From Gammaproteobacteria bacterium (GTDB taxonomy: Bacteria; Pseudomonadota; Gammaproteobacteria; Xanthomonadales; Wenzhouxiangellaceae): a stretch of DNA of 32,046 nucleotides. A program made the translations under genes and the position numbers. A model generated the notes under the pieces. The model was not told the origin of the DNA, did not search any database, and saw only the letters and a list, made by a program, of their open reading frames with translations. The stretch spans positions 1-32,046 of the forward strand of contig PWJA01000116.1 in assembly GCA_003560975.1 (NCBI GenBank), in the 5' to 3' direction. Every line of letters starts with the position of its first letter. Position 1 is the first letter of the stretch. Positions 17,413 to 24,958 of this stretch are shown here, in pieces.

Positions 17413-17638
17413 ATGCAGACGCCTCCTTGGCACGTTCAAACCATCCGATCAGCGCCTGCAGGTGGTTTTCGCCGTAGCACTCCAGCAGACGCCGGGTATG
17501 GTCGTCGCTGCGATCGTTGAGCGCCTGCAGGCGGCGGGCGATGAACTCGGGCCGCAGTTCAATGCCACACCAGTGCTCGATGCAGTGCCGCCATTCATCG
17601 TAGTTGCGCGGGATCGGATCGCTGGTTTCAGTCGTCAT
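17411..17638 (-). CDS. Small conserved-looking cytosolic protein of unknown function adjacent to CobW GTPase
   Basis: MTTETSDPIPRNYDEWRHCIEHWCGIELRPEFIARRLQALNDRSDDHTRRLLECYGENHLQALIGWFERAKEASA; start overlaps the end of the cobW-family gene by 11 nt (operon-like). Confidence 0.75.
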   Translation of the reverse strand: MTTETSDPIPRNYDEWRHCIEHWCGIELRPEFIARRLQALNDRSDDHTRRLLECYGENHLQALIGWFERAKEASA

Positions 17639-18839
17639 GCTGCAGCTCCCAGGCAGGGAATGGATCGGGCAGGGCGCGCCAGGCCCCGGGCTCAAAGCGG
17701 GAGGCTGGCATCAGGCAGGCTTGCAATCGGCGGCGCAGCTCGGCCTCGTCGTAGCCGTTGCCGATAAACACCAGTTCCTGCCGGCGGTCGCCGAACTCCG
17801 GATGCCAGCGGCGCCGGATCAGGTCGCGCCAGCCGGGATCGTCCGGCCATTGTTCGCGGGCGATGGCGCACCACCACATGCCCAGCGCCTGGTGACGCAC
17901 CTGGGGTCCAGCCTGGCTTAACTCACCCACCCACTCCGGTCGCGTGGCCAACCAGAAATGGCCCTTGGCGCGCAGAATGCCGGGCCACTCGCTGTTCAAG
18001 AAAGCGTGGAACTTGAAGGGATCGAACGGTCGCGGATCGCGGAAGGTGAAATGGCGGATGCCGTATTCTTCGGTCTCCGGGACGTGATCCTTGAACTGGT
18101 ACAACTCCCGGTACCAAAGGGGGTGGGTGTGGGCCCGCTCGAAGTTGAAGCGCCCGGTGGCCAGGATCTGCTCGGGCGCGACTTCGGCCTGCGTGGTCTC
18201 GATCAGTTCGGCACTGGTGTTGAGGGAGCGTACGACCTGACGCACGATGGCGAGTTGATCGGCATCGACCAGATCGCACTTGTTGACGATCAGCGTATCG
18301 GCAAACTCGATCTGGTCGACCAGCAGATCGACCAGGGTGCGCTCGTCGTCTTCGCCGAGCGATTCGCCCCGGTCTGCGAGCAGGTCCTGCGAGGAGAAGT
18401 CTTCGACCAGGCGGGCGGCGTCGATCACCGTCACCATGTTGTCGAGGCGGGCGACGTCGCTGAGCGAGTGCCCGTCCTCGTCGCGAAATTCGAAGGTTGC
18501 GGCCACCGGCAACGGTTCGGAGATACCCGTCGACTCGATCAGCAGGTAGTCGTACGCGCCGCTCTCGGACAGCTGCCGGACCTCGCTGAGCAGGTCGTCG
18601 CGCAGCGTGCAGCAGATGCAGCCGTTGGTCATTTCGACCAGGCGTGTGTCGGTGCGCAGAAGCTCGGCCTCGCCGGCCCGGACCAGGTCGGCATCGATGT
18701 TGACTTCGGACATGTCGTTGACGATGACCGCCACCTTCAGACCCTGGCGATTGTTCAGGATCCGGTTCAGCAGGGTCGTCTTGCCGGCGCCGAGAAAGCC
18801 CGACAGCACGGTGACGGGAAGCAATGACTGGGAGTCCAT
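17628..18839 (-). CDS. CobW/COG0523 family GTPase (candidate zinc metallochaperone)
   Basis: PVTVLSGFLGAGKTTLLNRILNN (Walker A), EMTNGCICCTLRDDL (CxCC motif), ESTGISEPLPVAATF, IVNKCDLVD, C-terminal CobW_C-like region. Confidence 0.95.
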   Translation of the reverse strand: MDSQSLLPVTVLSGFLGAGKTTLLNRILNNRQGLKVAVIVNDMSEVNIDADLVRAGEAELLRTDTRLVEMTNGCICCTLRDDLLSEVRQLSESGAYDYLLIESTGISEPLPVAATFEFRDEDGHSLSDVARLDNMVTVIDAARLVEDFSSQDLLADRGESLGEDDERTLVDLLVDQIEFADTLIVNKCDLVDADQLAIVRQVVRSLNTSAELIETTQAEVAPEQILATGRFNFERAHTHPLWYRELYQFKDHVPETEEYGIRHFTFRDPRPFDPFKFHAFLNSEWPGILRAKGHFWLATRPEWVGELSQAGPQVRHQALGMWWCAIAREQWPDDPGWRDLIRRRWHPEFGDRRQELVFIGNGYDEAELRRRLQACLMPASRFEPGAWRALPDPFPAWELQHDD

Positions 18840-18850
18840 GGGAGCCTCAA

Positions 18851-18869
18851 AACGTTACAAAATAACATT
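18851..18869. promoter_or_regulatory. Candidate Zur box upstream of the COG0523 gene
   Basis: AACGTTACAAAATAACATT: matches 15 of 18 defined positions of the gammaproteobacterial Zur consensus core AATGTTATANTATAACATT; 12 nt upstream of the start codon. Confidence 0.6.
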
Positions 18870-18913
18870 CTAGCAGTCGACCGGCTCGAATGGAATGAAT
18901 TGGCCGAGCTCGA

Positions 18914-19729
18914 TCAGGCTTTGGGTGTTCCCTTCTCGGCCGCGCCGGCTACGGCAAAGACCTTCTGCTGACCGTCGTCGACCAGGCGCACCCGGCATTG
19001 GTACAGACGGCTCAGGTTGTCCGCGCTGAGCAGGTCGCCGGTTGCCCCGGCGGCCCATTCGCCGTCGCCGTAGAGCATCAGCACGTGGCTGCAGTAGCAG
19101 GTCGCCAGATTGACCTCGTGCAGGGCCATGATCGCGCCCTTGCCGCCGTTCCGCACGCGTCGTGCCAGGACATCGAGAATGGTGACCTGGTTGGCCGGGT
19201 CGAGATGATTGGTGGGTTCGTCGAGGAGCAGGATGCGCGGGTCCTGGACCAGCAAGGTGGCCAGGGCCAGGCGCCGCGACTCGCCGCCCGACAGGTTCAT
19301 GCAGCTGCGCCCGGCCAGTCCGCTCAAGCCCAGTTCCGCCAGGGCCGAGCGCGCCAGCGCGCGGTCGGCGGCGGTTTCGCGGCTCCAGGCATTGAGGTGG
19401 GGGTGGCGGCCGACCAGCGCGGTTTGCTCGCAGCTGGCGTCGAACGCGTAGCCGGTATGCTGGGTCAACATGCCCAGCTCCCGGGCAATGCGGCGGCGGC
19501 TCAGCGTTTCGATGGGGCGGCCGGATAGGCGTACCCGCCCGGCCGTGGACTCGAAGACGCCGGCCAGGGTCTTCAGCAGGGTCGTCTTGCCGACTCCGTT
19601 CGGCCCCAGCAAACCCCAGAATTGTCCGGCCTCGACGCGCAGGTCCAGGCTCCGGACGACTTCGACCGAGCCGATTCGGACCGACAGCCCCTCGCTTTCC
19701 AGCAGTGCGTTTTCGGGGACGCAGGCCAT
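18914..19729 (-). CDS. ABC transporter ATP-binding protein (FecE/BtuD/HmuV-type)
   Basis: WGLLGPNGVGKTTLLKTLAGV (Walker A), NLSGGESRRLALATLLVQDPRILLLDEPTNHLD (signature, Walker B), ALHEVNLATCYCSHVLML (H-loop). Confidence 0.93.
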   Translation of the reverse strand: MACVPENALLESEGLSVRIGSVEVVRSLDLRVEAGQFWGLLGPNGVGKTTLLKTLAGVFESTAGRVRLSGRPIETLSRRRIARELGMLTQHTGYAFDASCEQTALVGRHPHLNAWSRETAADRALARSALAELGLSGLAGRSCMNLSGGESRRLALATLLVQDPRILLLDEPTNHLDPANQVTILDVLARRVRNGGKGAIMALHEVNLATCYCSHVLMLYGDGEWAAGATGDLLSADNLSRLYQCRVRLVDDGQQKVFAVAGAAEKGTPKA

Positions 19730-20691
19730 CAGCGAATCCGTACCGCGCGATTGAGCAGCAGCAGGAACAGCGGTACGCCGATCAGTGCGGTCAGGACCCC
19801 GACCGGCAGCTGGCGCGGACCGAGGGCGCTGCGGGCCACGGTGTCGGCCACGACCAGAAAGGCGCCGCCGAACAGCGCGGCGGCCGGCAGCAGGCGGCGG
19901 TGATCGGCGCCGACGATCAGGCGCATCAGGTGTGGCACGATCAGCCCGACGAAACCGATGGCTCCGGCGATGGAGACCGCGAGCGCGGTCAGCAGCGAGG
20001 CGATCACGTAGATTTCCCAGAACCGCTGGCGACTGGATTCCCCCAGCAACGCGGCCTGGAGCTGCCCCCCGGCCATGACGTTGAGGCTGCGCGCGCGCAG
20101 CCAGAGCAGCCCGAGTCCCGCAGCCAGCGGCAGCAGCCACCAGGCCGACAGGCTGGCATAGCTCAGATCGCCCATCAGCCAGAACAGCATGCTGCGCAAG
20201 GTGGCGTCGGGTCCGAGGGCGAGAATCAGCGAGATCAGGGCCCCCCATCCGGCGGCCAGGACCACGCCGGTCAGCAGCACCCGGGTTGTGCTCCAGGGCC
20301 CGCTGCCGCGGGCCAGCACGAAGACCACGACCATGGTCAGCAAGGCGCCGGCGAAGGCCATCAGCGGCACCGGCAGAAAGGCCAGCCCCAGGGTCATGCC
20401 GATCAGGGCGAACACCGCCGCCCCGCCGGAAATGCCCAGCACGTAGGGATCGGCCAGCGGATTGCGCAGCAGCACCTGCATCAGACAGCCGGCCACGGCC
20501 AGCAGCGAGCCGGTGACCAGTGCAGCCAGGGCGCGCGGCAGGCGCAGCTCGAACACGACCCGCTGCATGATGCCGTCGCCGCCCCAGGGCCATACCCAGC
20601 CGGCACTGCCCCAGGCGGCAGCCAGCAGCAGGCTGGCCGGCACCAGTCCGACCAGGCCAACCCATATCAGCGCGCGCGACACGGCTGGCAA
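19729..20691 (-). CDS. FecCD/BtuC-family ABC transporter permease
   Basis: LRLPRALAALVTGSLLAVAGCLMQVLLRNPLADPYVLGISGGAAVFAL, IGFVGLIVPHLMRLIVGADHRRLLPAAALFGGAFLVVADTVAR; stop/start of the ATPase gene overlap (TGATG). Non-ATG start. Confidence 0.93.
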   Translation of the reverse strand: MPAVSRALIWVGLVGLVPASLLLAAAWGSAGWVWPWGGDGIMQRVVFELRLPRALAALVTGSLLAVAGCLMQVLLRNPLADPYVLGISGGAAVFALIGMTLGLAFLPVPLMAFAGALLTMVVVFVLARGSGPWSTTRVLLTGVVLAAGWGALISLILALGPDATLRSMLFWLMGDLSYASLSAWWLLPLAAGLGLLWLRARSLNVMAGGQLQAALLGESSRQRFWEIYVIASLLTALAVSIAGAIGFVGLIVPHLMRLIVGADHRRLLPAAALFGGAFLVVADTVARSALGPRQLPVGVLTALIGVPLFLLLLNRAVRIR

Positions 20692-20773
20692 GAACTCGGC
20701 GAATTGATTAACATGCTAGGCAGTTGATATTTCGCGGAACGGTATCACAACCGGGCCGCCACAAGCGATAGGC

Positions 20774-21277
20774 ATGATCGACCCGGACGGTTTTCGCCCC
20801 AACGTGGGCATCGTGCTGGCCAGGGATGACGGTCGAGTGTTCTGGGCGCGTCGCGCCGGACAGGACGGCTGGCAGTTTCCCCAGGGCGGCATGAACACAG
20901 ACGAAACGCCCATCGAGGCGATGTACCGGGAACTCACCGAGGAGACCGGGCTCGAGCCCAGCCATGTCCGCGTGCTCGGGGCTACCCCCGGCTGGCTGCG
21001 CTACCGGCTGCCGCGTCGGTACCGGCGCCGGCATCAAAAGCCGGTGTGCGTGGGCCAGAAGCAGGTCTGGTTCCTGCTCCACTTTCTGGGCGACGATGCT
21101 TATTTCCGGCTGGATGCCGTGGATCATCCGGAGTTCGATCGCTATCGCTGGGTCGACTTCTGGTACCCGATCGAGCATGTCATCCCGTTCAAGCGCCGGG
21201 TCTACGCGCGCGCGCTGAAGCATCTCGAGCCGCTGCTGCCCAGGCTCGGCCAGCCCTCCGGGCAGGATCCGTCCTGA
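20774..21277 (+). CDS. rppH: RNA pyrophosphohydrolase (Nudix)
   Basis: [60 protein letters not shown] (Nudix box), [21 protein letters not shown]. Confidence 0.95.
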   Translation: MIDPDGFRPNVGIVLARDDGRVFWARRAGQDGWQFPQGGMNTDETPIEAMYRELTEETGLEPSHVRVLGATPGWLRYRLPRRYRRRHQKPVCVGQKQVWFLLHFLGDDAYFRLDAVDHPEFDRYRWVDFWYPIEHVIPFKRRVYARALKHLEPLLPRLGQPSGQDPS

Positions 21278-21320
21278 TTATCGATCTGCCCCGCCTTTTT
21301 CGCAGGAGTTTGAGTTTCCG

Positions 21321-21926
21321 ATGGATTTGATCGGCGCCACCGTGTTGCTGTTCGTGGTCATGGATCCGCTCGGCAACATCCCCATTTTTCTGGCCGTGCT
21401 GGACAAGGTCGCGCCGGAGCGGCGTTACCGGGTGCTGATCCGTGAGCTGGTCCTGGCGCTGGTGCTGCTGCTGGCCTTTCTGTTTTCCGGAAAGTACGTG
21501 CTCGCCTTTCTCGGCCTGAGTCAGGCTTCGATCAGCGTGGCCGGCGGCATCATCCTGTTTCTGATCGCCCTGAAAATGATCTTCCCCGTCCCGCGCTCGA
21601 TGCGCGACGACTACGACGACGACCACGACGAACCCTTTCTGGTGCCGCTGGCCGTGCCGATGGTCGCCGGGCCCAGCGCCATGGCCATCCTGCTGCTGCT
21701 GGCCACGGCCGAGCCGGGCCGGCTCGGCATCTGGACCCTGGCGGTGCTCGCCGCCTGGGGAGCGACGGCCTTGATCCTGCTGGCCGCCCCGCAGCTCAAG
21801 CGCCTGCTGGGCCAACGCGGGCTCATTGCCACCGAGCGCCTGATGGGGATGCTGCTGGTCGCCATCGCCGTCCAGATGTTCCTGGAAGGCGTTACCCAAT
21901 TTCTTGGAGGAAACGGAACATTATGA
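21321..21926 (+). CDS. MarC/YhgN family membrane protein
   Basis: LLFVVMDPLGNIPIFLAVL, SVAGGIILFLIALKMIF, PLAVPMVAGPSAMAILLLLA; about 201 aa. Confidence 0.92.
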   Translation: MDLIGATVLLFVVMDPLGNIPIFLAVLDKVAPERRYRVLIRELVLALVLLLAFLFSGKYVLAFLGLSQASISVAGGIILFLIALKMIFPVPRSMRDDYDDDHDEPFLVPLAVPMVAGPSAMAILLLLATAEPGRLGIWTLAVLAAWGATALILLAAPQLKRLLGQRGLIATERLMGMLLVAIAVQMFLEGVTQFLGGNGTL

Positions 21927-23344
21927 AAACCCTTGTGTTGCTTGCCCTGGCCGTTCTGCTGATCCAGCCTGCTGCCGCCGACCTGTTCAGCCAGAACGAT
22001 CTGGACACTGCCCGCGAACTGCGCGAGCGGGCTCTGACCCGCGACGGCGGTTTCGACGTGGTCGCTGAACTGACCACCCGCATCGGGCCGCGCATGGCCG
22101 GCACCGAGGCCGACGCCCGCGCCGTGGCCTGGGCCGAAGAACTCCTCAACGAAACAGGCTTTGACCGCGTCTGGCTGCAGCCGGTCACCTTTCCGACCTG
22201 GCACCGCAAGCTCGAGCGCGCGGTCATCACCTCGCCGGCAGAATTCGACATGGTCACCCTGGCGCTGGGCTTTTCGCCGGCCACGCCGGAAGGCGGCGTA
22301 GCCGGCGAGGTGGCGATGTTCGACGACCTGGCCGCACTGGAAGCGGCGGATCCCGCCGAGGTCGAAGGGCGCATCGTGTTCATCCGCAACCGCATGGAAG
22401 CCGCGCGCGACGGGTCCGGGTACGGCCCGGCGGTCCAGGCCCGCTCGATCGGCGCGCGGGTGGCGGCCGAGAAAGGCGGACTGGCACTGATGATCCGCTC
22501 CATCGGCACGTCGTCGAACCGTTTTGCCCACACCGGTACCCAGCGCTTCGACGCCGACACCCGCGCCCTGTCGGCGGTGGCCATCTCCAACCCCGATGCC
22601 GATCGGCTGGAGCGGCTGATCGACCTCGGTGAGCCGGTCCAGGCGCGGATCGAGGTCGACGCCGAGTTCATCGAGGCCTACACCTCGCACAACGTCATCG
22701 CCGAGATCACCGGGGCGAAATACCCCGAGCAGATCGTGGCCCTGGGCGCGCACCTGGATTCCTGGGATGTGGGCACCGGTGCGCTGGACGACGGTGCCGG
22801 GATTGCCATCATCACCGAGGCCGGTCGCCTGATCCTCGATCTGGATCGCCGTCCGGACCGCTCCATCCACATCATCTACTTCGCCGCCGAGGAAATCGGC
22901 CTGTGGGGCGGACGCGCGTGGGCCGAGGACAATGCCGACAATTTCCACAACATCCAGGTGGGTGCCGAGTCGGATTTCGGCGCCGGTCCCATCTACGAGA
23001 TCGCCGCCCGCGTGAGCGACGAGGCCTGGCCGGTGATCGAGGCCATCCAGGCCGAGCTGGCTCCCCTGGGCATCGAGCTGGGCGGTCGTCGTGCCATGGG
23101 CGGTCCGGATTTCATTCCGTCGGCGCCGTTCGGCATGGCTGCCGTTGACTTGCGCCAGGACGGCACGACCTACTTCGACTACCACCACACCGAAAACGAC
23201 ACCCTCGACAAGATCGATCCCGAAGAACTCGCGCAGAGTTCGGCAGCCTACGCGGTGCTGGCCTGGCTGGCGGCCCAGTCCCCGGTTCGTTTCGGTTCGG
23301 GCGAGACCATCCTCGATGAAGAAGCCGCGCGCAACGCCGACTGA
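21923..23344 (+). CDS. M28-family metallopeptidase, secreted
   Basis: Signal peptide MKTLVLLALAVLLIQPAAA; ALGAHLDSWDVGTGALDDGAGIAI, YFAAEEIGLWGGRAW, GAESDFGA, YFDYHHTENDTLDKID. ATGA overlap with marC. Confidence 0.92.
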   Translation: MKTLVLLALAVLLIQPAAADLFSQNDLDTARELRERALTRDGGFDVVAELTTRIGPRMAGTEADARAVAWAEELLNETGFDRVWLQPVTFPTWHRKLERAVITSPAEFDMVTLALGFSPATPEGGVAGEVAMFDDLAALEAADPAEVEGRIVFIRNRMEAARDGSGYGPAVQARSIGARVAAEKGGLALMIRSIGTSSNRFAHTGTQRFDADTRALSAVAISNPDADRLERLIDLGEPVQARIEVDAEFIEAYTSHNVIAEITGAKYPEQIVALGAHLDSWDVGTGALDDGAGIAIITEAGRLILDLDRRPDRSIHIIYFAAEEIGLWGGRAWAEDNADNFHNIQVGAESDFGAGPIYEIAARVSDEAWPVIEAIQAELAPLGIELGGRRAMGGPDFIPSAPFGMAAVDLRQDGTTYFDYHHTENDTLDKIDPEELAQSSAAYAVLAWLAAQSPVRFGSGETILDEEAARNAD

Positions 23345-23712
23345 TGCCGAAACTGCTGCTCAACCTGCGCAACGTAACCGAGGACGAGGCGCACGAGGTC
23401 GCCGAGCTGATGAGCGAACACGGGATCGAGCACTACGCGACCCCGCCCGGCCCGTTCGGCATCACCGCCGGCGGCATCTGGCTGAAGGACGCCGACGATT
23501 TCCCGCGCGCCCGGGCCCTGATGGACGACTACCAGGCCGAGCGCAGCCGGCGCGTGCGCGCCGAGCTCGAGCAGGCCAGAAAGGAAGGCCGGGCCGAGAC
23601 GTTCTGGACCACCCTGCGCCGCCACCCCGTCCGAACCGCGATCTACCTCGCCGTGGCCGTGTTCATCCTGATGATCTTTTTCGCCCCGGTGATACAGCTT
23701 GGGGATTGGTGA
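23344..23712 (+). CDS. DUF6164-like small protein with C-terminal TM segment
   Basis: MPKLLLNLRNVTEDEAHEVAELMSEHGIEHYATPPGPFGITAGGIWLKDADDFPRARALMDDYQ...RTAIYLAVAVFILMIFFAPVIQL; TGATG-coupled to the peptidase gene. Confidence 0.75.
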   Translation: MPKLLLNLRNVTEDEAHEVAELMSEHGIEHYATPPGPFGITAGGIWLKDADDFPRARALMDDYQAERSRRVRAELEQARKEGRAETFWTTLRRHPVRTAIYLAVAVFILMIFFAPVIQLGDW

Positions 23713-23718
23713 AACGGC

Positions 23719-24693
23719 TCAGGGTTGAATCACCAGGCTGCCGCTGGACTGTCGCCCAAACAAGGCAGCGAAAGCTGCGCCGGCCTGCTCGAGCTCGAAA
23801 ACCCGGGTGGGGGTCGGATTGATCTTGCCGGATAACGTCCATTCGGCCAGGGTGCCGATGACCGGGGCGACCACGCTCGGGTCGGCCATCACCGTGCCGC
23901 CCCAGTTCACGCCGTGGATCGAGCAGCGTTTGAGCAGCGGCAGGTTCAGCGGAATCGTGCCGATGCCGGCGACGAAGCCGACCACCAGGAAGCGCCCCCC
24001 GGGCGCCATCAGGCGCAGCGCAGCCTCGGACAAGTTGCCGCCAACCGGGTCGTAGACCACGTCAACTCCCTTTCTGGCCGTGGCCTGCTTGATCTCGTCG
24101 CGCCAGGTCTCGGCGGTGTAGTCCACGACCAGATCGGCGCCGTGGTCCAGGCAGTGCCGGCGCTTGGCTTCGGTCGACGCACAGGCGATCACGCGCGCGC
24201 CCAGCGCCCTGGCGCATTCGATGGCGGTGGTGCCGGTGCTGCCGGCAGCGCCCAGCACCAGAACGGTCTCGCCTTCGGCCAGCCGGCCGATTTCGCGCAG
24301 CCCGAACAGGCTGGTGGCCCAGGAAATGAAGAAGTTGGCCGCATCGATGGGCTTGATGCCCGGCGGCAGCGGCGCGCACGAAGTCGCCGGCAGGACGATT
24401 TGCTCGGCCATGCCGCCGTGCAGGGCGAACGCCGCGACCGGATCGCCCGGCTTGAAGTGCGTCACGCCCGTGCCGACCGATTCGACCACGCCGGCCAGGG
24501 AACTGCCTGGAACGAACGGCAGTTCGGGCCGGATCTGGTAATCACCGCGGATCAGGAGTCCATCGAAGTAGCCGACCCCAACGCCGTGCACGTTCAGGCG
24601 CACCTGGCCGGGGCCCGGCGCCGCCGGGGGGTCGATGTGGCCGGCACGGATGTCGGCGGGATTTCCGAATTCGCTGATCTGAATGGCGCGCAT
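23719..24693 (-). CDS. Quinone oxidoreductase-like / zinc-type alcohol dehydrogenase-like (MDR) protein
   Basis: MRAIQISEFGNPADIRAGHIDPPAAPGPGQV, PFVPGSSLAGVVESVGTGV, VLVLGAAGSTGTTAIECARALGARVIA, DVVYDPVGG. Confidence 0.92.
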   Translation of the reverse strand: MRAIQISEFGNPADIRAGHIDPPAAPGPGQVRLNVHGVGVGYFDGLLIRGDYQIRPELPFVPGSSLAGVVESVGTGVTHFKPGDPVAAFALHGGMAEQIVLPATSCAPLPPGIKPIDAANFFISWATSLFGLREIGRLAEGETVLVLGAAGSTGTTAIECARALGARVIACASTEAKRRHCLDHGADLVVDYTAETWRDEIKQATARKGVDVVYDPVGGNLSEAALRLMAPGGRFLVVGFVAGIGTIPLNLPLLKRCSIHGVNWGGTVMADPSVVAPVIGTLAEWTLSGKINPTPTRVFELEQAGAAFAALFGRQSSGSLVIQP

Positions 24694-24958
24694 GAGGGAG
24701 TAGTGAAATAGGTGGCAGTCTGAAAGCATTATCCATGAATGGGCGCGCGTGCAGCGAGCCGGGTTTTCGCCAACATGAGCGCGTACCTCAGCGTCTGCCC
24801 AGGACAACATGAGTACGTCAATTCATATGGAATGACGTCATGGTCTCCCGCGATTGGCTGGTTTTTTCTTAACGTGAGTGAAGGTAATGGCTCGACTTGC
24901 CTGATACGTTGATATCGAAGACGAACTGGAAGATCGGCGCGACAACGGCTGAGGTTCT

